A DNA stretch of 64,000 nucleotides from Microbacterium oleivorans. GTDB lineage: Bacteria; Actinomycetota; Actinomycetes; Actinomycetales; Microbacteriaceae. Made by a program: the position numbers and the translations under genes. The DNA lies in NCBI RefSeq assembly GCF_013389665.1, contig NZ_CP058316.1, positions 2,356,001 to 2,420,000 on the forward strand, given 5' to 3'. The first letter of the stretch is position 1, and each line of letters starts with the position of its first letter. Of this stretch, positions 51,794-60,141 are shown in pieces. Under the pieces are notes generated by a model. The model had not been told where the DNA came from. It saw only the letters and a program-made list of their open reading frames with translations, and did not search any database.

Positions 51794-52459
51794 GTGATTC
51801 TGGGCATCGACACCTCGATCGGCACGGCCGTCGCGATCGTCGACCCGGCCGGGGCCGTACGCGCCGAGGCCGTCAGCGGCGACGCGCGAGGTCACGCCGA
51901 GGTGATCGGCGACCTGCTCGCGCGTGCCCTCTCGCAGGCCGGGATCCGTGCCGCTGACATCACCGCTGTCGCGGCCGGGATGGGACCGGGGCCGTTCACC
52001 GGACTGCGCGTCGGGATCGCCGCGGCGCGGGCGTTCGCGCTCGGGCGCGGCATCCCCGTCGTCGCCGTCGCGAGCCACGACGCCGCCGCCCTCGAACGGA
52101 CGCACCCGACGGGCGACGAGGACGGCGTCGGTGCGGCCGTCGAGGGGGAGCACTTCGCGATCGTCACCGATGCGCGCCGGCGTGAGCTGGCCGTGTCGGT
52201 CTACCGCGTCGAGGACGGCGCGCCTGTCCGCGTCGCCGAGCCCCGCCTGGTTCTCCGCGCGTCGGCCGACACCGTCGACCCGCTCGGCTTCCCCGCTGCT
52301 CGGCTGCCGGAGACGACCGGGATCAGCGCGGTCGCGCTGGCCCGCATCGCCGCGTCGCGCCTGCGCGCGGGCACGGCCGACGTGTCGGCGATCGAGCCGC
52401 TGTATCTCCGGGCCCCCGACGTGACGGTGCCCGCCGGGCCGAAGAAGGTGGGGACGTGA
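51794..52459 (+). CDS. tsaB: tRNA threonylcarbamoyladenosine protein TsaB
   Basis: A 221-residue ASKHA-fold scaffold protein. It starts with GTG as [17 protein letters not shown] and has the family signature [26 protein letters not shown], then [11 protein letters not shown] and [15 protein letters not shown]. It dimerises with TsaD and holds TsaE in the t6A machine. It overlaps rimI by four bases. The order tsaE-tsaB-rimI-tsaD is the usual actinobacterial one. Confidence 0.95.
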   Translation: MILGIDTSIGTAVAIVDPAGAVRAEAVSGDARGHAEVIGDLLARALSQAGIRAADITAVAAGMGPGPFTGLRVGIAAARAFALGRGIPVVAVASHDAAALERTHPTGDEDGVGAAVEGEHFAIVTDARRRELAVSVYRVEDGAPVRVAEPRLVLRASADTVDPLGFPAARLPETTGISAVALARIAASRLRAGTADVSAIEPLYLRAPDVTVPAGPKKVGT

Positions 52460-52950
52460 CGCTGCGCGCGGCGACCCGCGACGACCTCGACGCGATCATG
52501 ACGCTCGAGCAGGAGTCCTTCCCGACCGACGCCTGGAGTCGCACCGCCATGGCGGCGGAGCTCGCCTCGCCGCACGGTCGCTACCTCGTCGACGACGACG
52601 ACGGCCGTGTCATCGGGTACGGCGGGGTGCGTGCCGCGCGCGGAGCGGACGACGCCGACATCCAGACGATCGCGCTCGCCCCCGGATCCCGCGGCACCGG
52701 ACGCGGCCGGGGCCTGCTGCGCGCGCTGCTCGACGAGGCCCGCCATCGGGGTGCGCGCGAGGTGTTCCTCGAGGTGCGCGCCGACAATCCCGTCGCCCAG
52801 CGCCTGTACCTCTCGGAGGGCTTCGTCGAGATCGCCCGGCGTCCCCGCTACTACCAGCCCGACGACGTCGATGCGATCATCATGCAGCTGCGTCTCGCGT
52901 CGCCCGCCGGCGGCCCGGGCTCCGAACGTGCCGGGGAGGCCGACCGATGA
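52456..52950 (+). CDS. rimI: ribosomal protein S18 alanine N-acetyltransferase (RimI)
   Basis: A 164-residue GNAT acetyltransferase. Motif A is [27 protein letters not shown] with the pyrophosphate-binding R-G-x-G-x-G turn. [32 protein letters not shown] is the typical RimI end. Position between tsaB and tsaD supports the RimI call over other GNAT proteins. It acetylates the N-terminal Ala of S18 in E. coli; actinobacterial homologues may act more widely. GTG start, overlapping both neighbours. Confidence 0.92.
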   Translation: MTLRAATRDDLDAIMTLEQESFPTDAWSRTAMAAELASPHGRYLVDDDDGRVIGYGGVRAARGADDADIQTIALAPGSRGTGRGRGLLRALLDEARHRGAREVFLEVRADNPVAQRLYLSEGFVEIARRPRYYQPDDVDAIIMQLRLASPAGGPGSERAGEADR

Positions 52951-54014
52951 CGCGCGTCGACCACCGCGCCGAGCCCCTCGTCCTGGGGATCGAGACGAGC
53001 TGCGACGAGACCGGCATCGGAATCGTCCGGGGGCGCACCCTGTTGTCGAACACGATCGCCAGCTCGATGGCCGAGCACGCCCGCTACGGCGGTGTGGTGC
53101 CCGAGGTGGCGGCCCGCGCCCACCTGGAGGCTCTTCAGCCCGCCATCGAGGCCGCGGTCGCCGAGGCCGGCGTCACCCTCGCCGACCTCGATGCCGTCGC
53201 CGTCACGAGCGGCCCGGGGCTCGCGGGCGCCCTGATGGTCGGCATCGGCGCCGCCAAGTCGCTGGCCGTCTCCCTCGACAAGCCGCTCTACGCCGTGAAC
53301 CACCTCGTCGGGCATATCGCCGCCGACATCCTCACCGGCGACGACGTGGAGTACCCCACCGTCGCCCTGCTCGTCAGCGGCGGACACACCTCGCTCCTGC
53401 TCGTGCGCGACCTCGTCTCGGACGTCGAGATGCTGGGCGAGACGATGGACGACGCCGCCGGCGAGGCCTTCGACAAGATCGCCCGCATCCTCGGTCTTCC
53501 CTACCCGGGCGGCCCGGAGATCGACCGCGCCGCTGCCACCGGCGACCCGGGTGCGATCCGCTTCCCGCGGGGGCTCTCCCGAGCCTCCGACCTCGCCGCG
53601 CATCGATACGACTTCTCGTTCTCGGGACTCAAGACCGCCGTCGCGCGCTGGATCGAACAGCGCGAGGCGGCCGGTGACCCGGTGCCCGTCGCCGACGTCG
53701 CGGCCTCGTTCCGCGAGGCGGTGGTCGACGTCCTCGTCACGAAGGCGCTCGACGCCTGCGCGCAGCACGGGGTCCCGCGGCTCCTCCTCGGCGGCGGGGT
53801 CATCGCCAACCGGCGTCTGCGCGAGGTCGCACTCGAGCGCGCCGCTGCGGCGGGGGTCGCGGTGCGCATCCCGCCGCTGAGCCTGTGCACCGACAACGGC
53901 GCGATGATCGCCGCGCTCGCCGCCGAGCTGATCGCGTCGGGGGCGGCGCCGTCGACCCTCGGCTTCGGAGCCGATTCGACCTTGCCGGTCACCGAGATCC
54001 AGGTGCACGGATGA
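52947..54014 (+). CDS. tsaD: tRNA N6-adenosine threonylcarbamoyltransferase TsaD
   Basis: A 355-residue metalloprotein that transfers the threonylcarbamoyl group to A37 of tRNA. It shows [35 protein letters not shown] with the metal-binding His, [43 protein letters not shown], and [15 protein letters not shown] near the end. The length is standard. It is the last of the t6A genes and overlaps rimI and a small membrane protein gene by four bases each. Confidence 0.97.
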   Translation: MTRVDHRAEPLVLGIETSCDETGIGIVRGRTLLSNTIASSMAEHARYGGVVPEVAARAHLEALQPAIEAAVAEAGVTLADLDAVAVTSGPGLAGALMVGIGAAKSLAVSLDKPLYAVNHLVGHIAADILTGDDVEYPTVALLVSGGHTSLLLVRDLVSDVEMLGETMDDAAGEAFDKIARILGLPYPGGPEIDRAAATGDPGAIRFPRGLSRASDLAAHRYDFSFSGLKTAVARWIEQREAAGDPVPVADVAASFREAVVDVLVTKALDACAQHGVPRLLLGGGVIANRRLREVALERAAAAGVAVRIPPLSLCTDNGAMIAALAAELIASGAAPSTLGFGADSTLPVTEIQVHG

Positions 54015-54304
54015 CCGAGCCGGCACGCCCCCGGGTGGAGTGGGCTCCCGAGCCCGAGGTGCTGCCGCGGTCGGGGGGATGGGCCCTCGCCCTGGCCGTC
54101 GTCGGGCTGGCCCTCTCGCTCCTCGTCGGGTGGGCGTTCCCGCTCGGCATCGCCGCCGTCGTGCTGGCCGTCCTCTCGCTCCGCCGCCCGTGGGAGAGCC
54201 GGCTGGTCGGGGGCTGGGCGTTGGCGCTCGGAGCGCTCTCGCTCGTCTACAGCGCCGGGTGGCTGACGTGGGGCGCGTTCCGTGCGGGGCTCATCGGCGG
54301 CTGA
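54011..54304 (+). CDS. small membrane protein
   Basis: A 97-residue protein with a Pro-rich cytoplasmic head and two or three helices ([35 protein letters not shown], then [22 protein letters not shown]). The pattern resembles DUF4190-type small membrane proteins found in actinobacteria. Its ATG overlaps the tsaD stop, so it should be translated with the t6A operon. Function is unknown. It is convergent with the methyltransferase gene 15 bases away. Confidence 0.75.
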   Translation: MTEPARPRVEWAPEPEVLPRSGGWALALAVVGLALSLLVGWAFPLGIAAVVLAVLSLRRPWESRLVGGWALALGALSLVYSAGWLTWGAFRAGLIGG

Positions 54305-54318
54305 GCGCGTGCTGCGGC

Positions 54319-55506
54319 TCAGTGCAGACGGTCGGCGAGCACGGCCACGCGCCGTTCGCCCACACGGGTGAGGAAGAGGGTCGCGGCGGCACCGCCCGAC
54401 AGTGCGAGCTTCCTGCGGAACTGCGCGGGATCGATGTCGACGCCCCGCTTCTTGATCTCCAGGGTCCCGATGCCCTCGCGGCGCAGCACCGCGTCGATGT
54501 CGCGGGTCTTCAGAGGCAGCACCTCGCGCACACGGAAGGTGGTGGCGAACGGACTCCGTCGCCCGTCGTCCGAGGTCATATACGCGGTGCCCCCCTCGAG
54601 CATGCCGGCGTCGAGGGATCGAGCGACCTCGCCGATCAGCCGTGCTCGGATGACCGCGCCGTCCGGCTCGTGCAGGTAGGCGCCGAGCGGTCGGGGTTCG
54701 GCGTCGGGGCTGTCGCCCGTCGCGGTGAGTTCGGCCGCGCTGTCGCCGCGCAGCACCAGCGCGGCGCGTCCCACACCCTCCCGGGCGAGGGACCCCGACC
54801 AGAGGACGAGCTCGATCGTCGAGCCGTCGGCGCTGATCCACTGGGCCTCGACATCGCCGGGGAGGTCCTCGCGATCGAACGCGGGACCGAGCTTGATCCC
54901 CGTCGGCAGCCGACGGGCCAGATCGAACGCCCAGGGGAGTGAGGGCGTGTAGGCGGATGCCGTCACGCGCCGTGTCTCGCCGTGCCCGGCCGTGCGACGA
55001 GCAGGGTCGAGCCATACCGCATCGACCTCGTCGAGCGCCGTCTCCTCGGCGAGGCCGTGGCGCACCTGCGCTGCATCGCCGAACGGGGCGAGGTTGTAGG
55101 CGGCGATCGCCGCGGTCGTCTCGTCGGCGTCGACGGCCAGCACCTCGAGCCCGATGCCGGCGAAACCCAGCGCGTCGCCGCCGATGCCGCAGCCGAGGTC
55201 CGCCACGCGGCGGACGCCGGCGTCCCGGAAACGCCCGGCGTGGCGTGCGGCGACGGCGAGTCGCGTGGCCTGCTCGAGACCCGCGCGGGTGAACAGCATC
55301 CGCGACGAGAAGGGACCGAACTTCTGGATCGCACGTTCGCGAAGTCGAGCCTGTCCGACGGCGGCGGAGACGAGATCGGGCGAGAGCCCCTCGCGCCGCA
55401 GCCGCGAGACGGCGGCAGCGGCGTCGGCGGTGGAGGTGATCTGCAGCGAGTCGACCAGCCGCAGCCCTTCGGGGGTCAGCAGCGCGGCGAGCTCGGCGTG
55501 ATCCAC
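54319..55506 (-). CDS. class I SAM-dependent methyltransferase with THUMP-like C-terminus
   Basis: A 395-residue protein with a GTG start. The SAM site is RRVADLGCGIGGDALGFAG (motif I), followed by LEVLAVDADE, and VDAVWLDPARRT occupies the place of motif IV. The C-terminal part (about residues 320-395, LEIKKRGVDIDPAQFRRKL) matches the THUMP-like domain found in actinobacterial members. The target, probably RNA or protein, is not known. It is divergent from groES, with the CIRCE operators between them. Confidence 0.85.
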   Translation of the reverse strand: MDHAELAALLTPEGLRLVDSLQITSTADAAAAVSRLRREGLSPDLVSAAVGQARLRERAIQKFGPFSSRMLFTRAGLEQATRLAVAARHAGRFRDAGVRRVADLGCGIGGDALGFAGIGLEVLAVDADETTAAIAAYNLAPFGDAAQVRHGLAEETALDEVDAVWLDPARRTAGHGETRRVTASAYTPSLPWAFDLARRLPTGIKLGPAFDREDLPGDVEAQWISADGSTIELVLWSGSLAREGVGRAALVLRGDSAAELTATGDSPDAEPRPLGAYLHEPDGAVIRARLIGEVARSLDAGMLEGGTAYMTSDDGRRSPFATTFRVREVLPLKTRDIDAVLRREGIGTLEIKKRGVDIDPAQFRRKLALSGGAAATLFLTRVGERRVAVLADRLH

Positions 55507-55538
55507 TCGGCCAGCCTACGCCCCGACCCCGCATCGGA

Positions 55539-55565
55539 TTGGCACTCGCGTTGCGTGAGTGCCAA
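55539..55565 (+). promoter_or_regulatory. CIRCE operator 1 (HrcA site)
   Basis: TTGGCACTC, 9 bases, GAGTGCCAA: a perfect inverted repeat that matches the CIRCE form used by HrcA. It covers the -35 region (TTGCGT, 55551-55556) of the groES promoter. Confidence 0.95.
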
Positions 55566-55579
55566 CGTCGCTCTACACT
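55551..55579 (+). promoter_or_regulatory. groES promoter
   Basis: TTGCGT (55551-55556) and TACACT (55574-55579) are 17 bases apart. The promoter overlaps CIRCE 1 and starts transcription just before CIRCE 2. Confidence 0.75.
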
Positions 55580-55584
55580 CGGAC

Positions 55585-55611
55585 TTGGCACTCTCAGGGT
55601 GAGATTGCCAA
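55585..55611 (+). promoter_or_regulatory. CIRCE operator 2 (HrcA site)
   Basis: TTGGCACTC, 9 bases, GATTGCCAA: one mismatch from perfect symmetry. It lies at the start of the groES leader, so HrcA bound here would block early elongation or open-complex formation. It ends 28 bases before the ATG. Confidence 0.9.
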
Positions 55612-55639
55612 CCAGTCTTGTCGAAGAAAGAGGTAGACC

Positions 55640-55936
55640 GTGTCGGTTTCCATCAAGCCGCTCGAGGACCGCATCGTCATCAAGCAGGTCGAGGCCGAGC
55701 AGACCACCGCGAGTGGTCTGGTCATCCCCGACACCGCCAAGGAGAAGCCCCAGGAGGGCGAGGTCGTGGCCGTGGGCCCCGGCCGCATCGATGACAACGG
55801 CAACCGTGTTCCGCTCGACGTCGCCGTCGGCGACCGGGTGATCTACAGCAAGTACGGCGGGACCGAGGTCAAGTTCGGTGCCGACGAGTTCCTCGTGCTC
55901 TCGGCGCGCGACGTGCTCGCCGTCGTCGTTCGCTGA
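55640..55936 (+). CDS. groES: co-chaperonin GroES
   Basis: A 98-residue Hsp10. It shows [46 protein letters not shown] with the mobile loop (TTASGLVIP) that binds GroEL, then [21 protein letters not shown]. It forms the lid of the GroEL chamber. Two CIRCE sites show repression by HrcA and induction by heat. No groEL follows: a terminator hairpin ends the transcript and the next gene is rarD, so groEL must lie elsewhere. Confidence 0.98.
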   Translation: MSVSIKPLEDRIVIKQVEAEQTTASGLVIPDTAKEKPQEGEVVAVGPGRIDDNGNRVPLDVAVGDRVIYSKYGGTEVKFGADEFLVLSARDVLAVVVR

Positions 55937-55950
55937 CGCGACGCTCTTCC

Positions 55951-55981
55951 GAAGGCCCGGGTGCTCCGCACCCGGGCCTTC
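55951..55981 (+). terminator. groES terminator
   Basis: A perfect 14-bp stem (GAAGGCCCGGGTGC and complement) with a 3-base loop lies 15 bases after the groES stop, followed by GTCGTTCC. Confidence 0.85.
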
Positions 55982-56074
55982 GTCGTTCCCGGTGGGCGGG
56001 TCGTGGCAGGGGAGCGGCGATCGTTGGCAGTCGCGCGGACCGCGGGCATGTCACGACCGAACTAGGCTTGGCCC

Positions 56075-57013
56075 GTGACACCCCTCGACCCGGCCCGCGA
56101 ACGGACGCTCGGTGGTGTCTACGCCTTCGCGGCCTACGTCCTCTGGGGCTTCATGCCCCTGTACTTCCTGGTGCTGGCGCCGATGGGCCCGTTCGAGGTC
56201 GTGTCGTGGCGCATCCTGTTCTCGCTCGTCTTCTGCGCCGTGCTGCTCACGGTTCTGCGGGCGTGGCCCAAGCTGATCGCCATCCTGCGCACGCCCCGGC
56301 TCGTGCTGTGGACGATCGTCGCCGGCATCCTCATCTACGTCAACTGGCAGGTCTTCCTGATCAGCACCCTCACCGGTCATGTCATCGAGGGCAGCCTCGG
56401 CTACTTCATCAACCCGATCGTGACCGTGCTGCTGGGCGTCCTCGTGCTGAAGGAGCGGCTGCGCACGGCGCAGTGGGTCGCGATCGGCATCGCCGTCGTG
56501 GCGGTGGGCGTCATCGTGGTCGGTTACGGCGACTTCCCCTGGATCGCGCTCACGCTCGCCGCGAGCTTCGGCGCCTACGGCCTCGTCAAGAAGCAGATCG
56601 GGCCGTCGGTCGACGCGGTCAGCGGGCTGACGCTCGAGTCGCTCTGGCTCGCGCCCATCGCGATCGTGCAGGCCATCGTGGTCGCCGTCACCGGCGGACT
56701 GGTGCTCGGCTCGGTCAGCGGCGGACACACCCTCCTGGTCCTGCTGGCCGGCGTGGTCACCGCGACGCCCCTGCTCTTCTTCGCCGCGGGCGCGCGGCGC
56801 AGCAGCCTGACGGTCATCGGTCTGCTGCAGTTCGCCGCGCCGATCCTGCAGTTCATCACCGGCGCCTGGATCCTCGGTGAGCCGATGCCGATCGAGCGCT
56901 GGATCGGCTTCGGCCTCGTGTGGCTCGCCCTCGTCGTGCTGAGCCTGGACTCGTTGCGCGCTGGTCGCCGACCGCGGCGGGGCGGCCCTGCCGACGTCGC
57001 TCCGGTCGTCTGA
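56075..57013 (+). CDS. rarD: RarD-type EamA family transporter
   Basis: A 312-residue drug/metabolite-superfamily permease with about ten helices. It matches the RarD subgroup: GVYAFAAYVLWGFMPLYFL at the start, SWRILFSLVF, NWQVFLISTLTGHVIEGSLGYFINPIVTVLLG, and LLQFAAPILQFITGAW near the end. The natural substrate of RarD proteins is unknown; the name comes from chloramphenicol resistance in E. coli. GTG start. It stands alone between groES and the binding-protein gene. Confidence 0.9.
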   Translation: MTPLDPARERTLGGVYAFAAYVLWGFMPLYFLVLAPMGPFEVVSWRILFSLVFCAVLLTVLRAWPKLIAILRTPRLVLWTIVAGILIYVNWQVFLISTLTGHVIEGSLGYFINPIVTVLLGVLVLKERLRTAQWVAIGIAVVAVGVIVVGYGDFPWIALTLAASFGAYGLVKKQIGPSVDAVSGLTLESLWLAPIAIVQAIVVAVTGGLVLGSVSGGHTLLVLLAGVVTATPLLFFAAGARRSSLTVIGLLQFAAPILQFITGAWILGEPMPIERWIGFGLVWLALVVLSLDSLRAGRRPRRGGPADVAPVV

Positions 57014-57231
57014 CCTCGGTCCGTCGCAGGCGCCCCGACCCGGGGCGGCGAGGGGCGGTGTGGCACCGGTACCATCCGCGCCGCGACGCGGAACAGTCGG
57101 GCCCGTAGGTAACGATTCGGTCGCGTAACAGACCGTTAACACATCGCAACATCCCCGGTGCGGCGCCGCCACTAGGTTTGACCCAACCTCGCGGGGCTTC
57201 GGCCGCGCGTTCCCACTCATCAAGGAGCACA

Positions 57232-58596
57232 ATGGGCGTTCTCACCCGTTCCCGCACTGCGAAGGTCCTCGGCGGTATCGCCGTGATCGGCGCGAGTGCC
57301 CTCGTCCTCGCCGGATGTGCCGGAGGCAGCGAACCCGCAGCCTCGGGTGACGCCGGCGGCGGCGATTCGGCGGCGGCCGACTTCCCGATCGACTGCGCCG
57401 CTGCCGAGCCCGCGTCCTACACGCCCGAGTACAGCTCGACCTCGACCGGCCCCGGCACCGACCTCACCTACACGATCGGCACGGCGCTGCCGCAGACCGG
57501 TAACCTCGCCTTCCTCGGCCCGCCCGAGATCTCGGCGACCGAGTTCGCCGCGTCGCAGATCAACGCGGCCGCCAAGGGCATCACCATCGACCTGAAGCAG
57601 GGCGACTCGGGCGACACCGACAACAAGGCGTACGAGACGGAGATCCCGCGTCTGCTGGGCGAGGGCGCCACGGCGATCGTGGGTGCGGCGTCCTCGGGCA
57701 CGTCGCTGCAGTTCATCGACCAGGTGATCGCGGCCGGCGCCGTCCAGTTCTCCCCGGCCAACACCTCGGCGGCGTTCACCGGCTACGAGGACAAGGGCCT
57801 CTACTGGCGCACCGCTCCCTCCGACGTCCTCCAGGGCGAGGTGCTCGGAAACCTCATCGGTGCCGACGGCAACGAGACGCTCGGCATGATCGTGCTCAAC
57901 GACTCGTACGGCACGGGCCTCGCCTGCTTCACCAAGGCCGCCTTCGAGGCCGCCGGCGGTGAGGTCGTCGCGACCTCGCTGTACAACACCGGTGACACGA
58001 ACTTCTCGGCTCAGGTCGAGGACGTTCTGGCCGCTGGCCCCGACGCGATCGCGCTGATCACGTTCGAGGAGGTCAAGACGATCATCCCCGAGCTCATCGG
58101 AGCCGACTTCGCAGCCGACAAGCTGTACTTCGTCGACGGCAACCTCGCGAACTTCAGCGAGGACTTCGAGGCGGGCACGCTCGCCGGTGCCAAGGGCACC
58201 TACCCGGCGGTCGACCCCGCGTCGATCTCGTCGTTCCGCGACGAGCTCCAGGCGTTCTGGACGGGCGCCGGCAACGCCGAGCTGCAGGACTACACCTACG
58301 CACCGGAGTCGTACGATGCCGTCGTCCTGCTCGCCCTCGCGGCGCTGCAGGCGGGATCCACGGCTGGCCCGGACGTCGCGGCGAACCTGCAGGCTGTCTC
58401 GGGTGGTGCCGGCGACGGCACGAAGTGCACGACGTTCGCGGAGTGCGCCGACCTGATCATCGCCGGTGAGGCCGCCGACTACGACGGTGTCTCGGGTCCG
58501 ATCACCTTCAACGAGGTGGGCGACCCGACCGAGGCATCCATCGGTGTCTTCGAGTACGGCGACGACAACAACTACGAGTTCGTCCGCGTGGGCTGA
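57232..58596 (+). CDS. branched-chain amino acid ABC transporter substrate-binding lipoprotein
   Basis: A 454-residue lipoprotein. The lipobox is ALVLAGC with Cys29, followed by a Gly/Ser/Ala linker. The mature part fits the LivJ/LivK type I periplasmic fold: YTIGTALPQTGNLAFLGPPE at the start, IVGAASSGTSLQFIDQVIAAGAVQFSPANTSAAF, and LGMIVLNDSYGTGLACF. It should capture a branched-chain amino acid or a related amide outside the membrane. AAGGAG lies 5 bases before the ATG. It is convergent with livFGMH and not in the same transcript, though it is their likely partner. The leader contains GTAAC repeats (57109, 57125). Confidence 0.92.
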   Translation: MGVLTRSRTAKVLGGIAVIGASALVLAGCAGGSEPAASGDAGGGDSAAADFPIDCAAAEPASYTPEYSSTSTGPGTDLTYTIGTALPQTGNLAFLGPPEISATEFAASQINAAAKGITIDLKQGDSGDTDNKAYETEIPRLLGEGATAIVGAASSGTSLQFIDQVIAAGAVQFSPANTSAAFTGYEDKGLYWRTAPSDVLQGEVLGNLIGADGNETLGMIVLNDSYGTGLACFTKAAFEAAGGEVVATSLYNTGDTNFSAQVEDVLAAGPDAIALITFEEVKTIIPELIGADFAADKLYFVDGNLANFSEDFEAGTLAGAKGTYPAVDPASISSFRDELQAFWTGAGNAELQDYTYAPESYDAVVLLALAALQAGSTAGPDVAANLQAVSGGAGDGTKCTTFAECADLIIAGEAADYDGVSGPITFNEVGDPTEASIGVFEYGDDNNYEFVRVG

Positions 58597-58612
58597 TCTC
58601 GTCACACACAGG

Positions 58613-58648
58613 GTGGGCCCCGGTCTTCGGACCGGGGCCCACCTTTTT
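58613..58648 (+). terminator. strong intrinsic terminator
   Basis: A 13-bp perfect stem (GTGGGCCCCGGTC and complement) has a TTCG tetraloop and is followed by CTTTTTG. It lies 17 bases after the binding-protein stop and is the clearest rho-independent terminator in the window. Confidence 0.95.
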
Positions 58649-58675
58649 GCCCCGGGGCTGGGGTGGGCGCGGGTC

Positions 58676-58814
58676 GGGTTGGCAGGTGGCGCCGCTGTCC
58701 CGTGGGGGAGGGGGCATGAGCTGCCAGGTTGGATGCAGTGGGTTGGGTCCTGTGTGGCTTGGGTTGGCAGGTGGCGCCGCTGTCCCGAGGGAGCGGGGGC
58801 ACGAGCTGCCAGGT
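58676..58814. repeat. 54-bp direct repeat, two copies
   Basis: Copies at 58676-58729 and 58761-58814, offset by 85 bases, share GGGTTGGCAGGTGGCGCC and GCTGTCCCG, then a G-rich stretch, then GAGCTGCCAGGT. Each copy has TGGCAG and CTGCCA near its ends and could fold. Differences lie only in the G-rich middle. The location, just outside a terminator and before a convergent gene end, is typical of extragenic palindromic repeats. Confidence 0.85.
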
Positions 58815-58841
58815 GAGCGCCCGGAGGATCAGGTGAGACGC

Positions 58842-59840
58842 TCAGGCTTGCGGCGACCAGCCTCGGCGGCGCAGCGCGTCGCCGACCAGAGAGACTGCGG
58901 CGGGTCGCGGATGCCTGATGTGCGCGGAGGTCAGCCGGACCACGTCGAACCCGAGAGCGGTGAGTGCCGCGTGCCTCTCGATGTCGCGTACCCATTGCCG
59001 GCGCGAGGTGCGGTGGTGGTCGCCCTCGACTTCGGCGAGGACGCGGTAGTCGGGCCACGCGGCGTCCGCGATACCGACCAGCCTTCCGGCGCGATCGCGG
59101 ATCTCGACGTCCAGCACGGGCTCGGGCAGCCCGGCGGCCGTCAGGACGAGGCGGCAGTCGGTCTCGAGTGGCGACATCGAGCCGACGCGGATGAGCGTCA
59201 GCGCTTCAGCGAGCCTGGCGGCGCCGACCCGCCTGCCCGCGGATGCGGCGGAGGCCAGCTCCTCCGGCGTAGCCAGCCGGTCGAGGGGCATCGGGTGCCT
59301 GCCGGGACCGCGCGGCACGCGGACGAATCCGTCCCCCGCACGCACCAACTCAGCGACGTCGGACTCCCGCGCCAGCATCGCCCACGTCGACGCCGGCGTC
59401 GAGACCCGCAGGCCCGCGACCTCGGTGACCTCGACATGGCTCGGGGCCCACTGCCGGCCCCGGATGCCGCGCCGGCGCGGCGCGCGCGCCGGCGCGATCA
59501 CGCCGACCTCGAGCTCGTCACCGTGGCCGATGCCGATGCCGAACAGCACTGCCGCCGTTCGGCCGCAGAAGAAGGAGCCCGGCCCCATGATCAGCGCATA
59601 GGCACGAGCGTCCGCGCGGACTCGGCGTTCGAGGGCCCGGTCCGCGGCGAGCGGCGTGTGGTCGGCGGCATCGGTGGCGGCACCGTCGCCGGCGGGAGGA
59701 ACGCGGCGCCGCACGCCGCGGAACGGTGTCTCGAGGTCGCGTGCCCGCATCCGTTTCGCTGAGATCCCGATCGCGGATGCGGCGGAGCACGAGAACTCGC
59801 CGCCGAGGGCGCTCGGCAGAGGTGCAGGTGGCCGGGACAT
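58842..59840 (-). CDS. DUF559 domain-containing protein
   Basis: A 332-residue protein. The C-terminal 110 residues match DUF559, a PD-(D/E)XK-type nuclease-like fold: YRVLAEVEGDHHRTSRRQWVRDIERHAALTALGFDVVRLTSAHI, with Glu in AEVEGDHH as the likely metal ligand. The N-terminal part (LIMGPGSFFCGRTAAVLFGIGI, then EVTEVAGLRVSTPASTWAML) resembles the AbiEi-like helical domain often fused to it. Many copies of such proteins occur in actinobacteria and their role is unproven. The start at 59840 excludes a long, repeat-filled upstream extension. No partner toxin gene is adjacent. Confidence 0.82.
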   Translation of the reverse strand: MSRPPAPLPSALGGEFSCSAASAIGISAKRMRARDLETPFRGVRRRVPPAGDGAATDAADHTPLAADRALERRVRADARAYALIMGPGSFFCGRTAAVLFGIGIGHGDELEVGVIAPARAPRRRGIRGRQWAPSHVEVTEVAGLRVSTPASTWAMLARESDVAELVRAGDGFVRVPRGPGRHPMPLDRLATPEELASAASAGRRVGAARLAEALTLIRVGSMSPLETDCRLVLTAAGLPEPVLDVEIRDRAGRLVGIADAAWPDYRVLAEVEGDHHRTSRRQWVRDIERHAALTALGFDVVRLTSAHIRHPRPAAVSLVGDALRRRGWSPQA

Positions 59841-59918
59841 GCTCCGAGCGTCGACCGACCGCCCTCCGTCTCGGTGCACACGCGCGCGATCCGTGGACAC
59901 CCGTCTCGCGCTCCGCCC

Positions 59919-59971
59919 CGGGGATGAGTCCCCGCCCGGGGATGAGTCCCCGCCCGGGGAGGAGCCCCCCG
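59919..59971. repeat. 18-bp tandem hairpin repeat, about three copies
   Basis: The unit CGGGGATGAGTCCCCG plus CC occurs at 59919-59934 and 59937-59952, with a degenerate third copy at 59955-59971. Each of the first two is a perfect 6-bp stem with loop TGAG. Confidence 0.85.
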
Positions 59972-59992
59972 CCAGGGAGGTGCCGCAACAGC

Positions 59993-60057
59993 GCATTCGC
60001 CTGGCGCCCGCCGCCCGCATCCTCGAAGGATCGCGGCGGCGGGTGCCAGGCGAATGC
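59993..60057 (+). repeat. 23-bp inverted repeat
   Basis: The arms at 59993-60015 (starting GCATTCGCCTGGC) and 60035-60057 are complementary except for one position, which is a G-U pair on plus-strand RNA. The 19-base centre can fold further (ATCCT/AGGAT). No T-run follows. Confidence 0.85.
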
Positions 60058-60141
60058 GGCCACGCTCGACATGCGGCCCGGGTGGCCAGGACGCCGGCTC
60101 GGCACACAGGCCGCTCAGCAAACAGCCCGCGCCGCCCGGGC

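Larger units (their letters stand above)
59841..60141. other. intergenic region with tandem hairpins, no gene seen
   Basis: This 301-base region between the starts of the DUF559 gene and the end of livF holds a run of short tandem hairpins (59919-59971) and a long inverted repeat (59993-60057). Frames crossing it are repeat-derived and unlikely to be translated. Confidence 0.6.

Noticed and set aside
57109..57140. GTAAC repeats upstream of the binding-protein gene as MtrA or GlnR boxes
   Set aside because: The motifs are present, but the spacing (10 bases between copies and an inverted third copy) does not fit the known arrangements well enough to name a regulator.
58842..59840. An abortive-infection toxin-antitoxin pair around the DUF559 protein
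   Set aside because: The N-terminal part resembles AbiEi, but no AbiEii-like nucleotidyltransferase toxin gene is adjacent.
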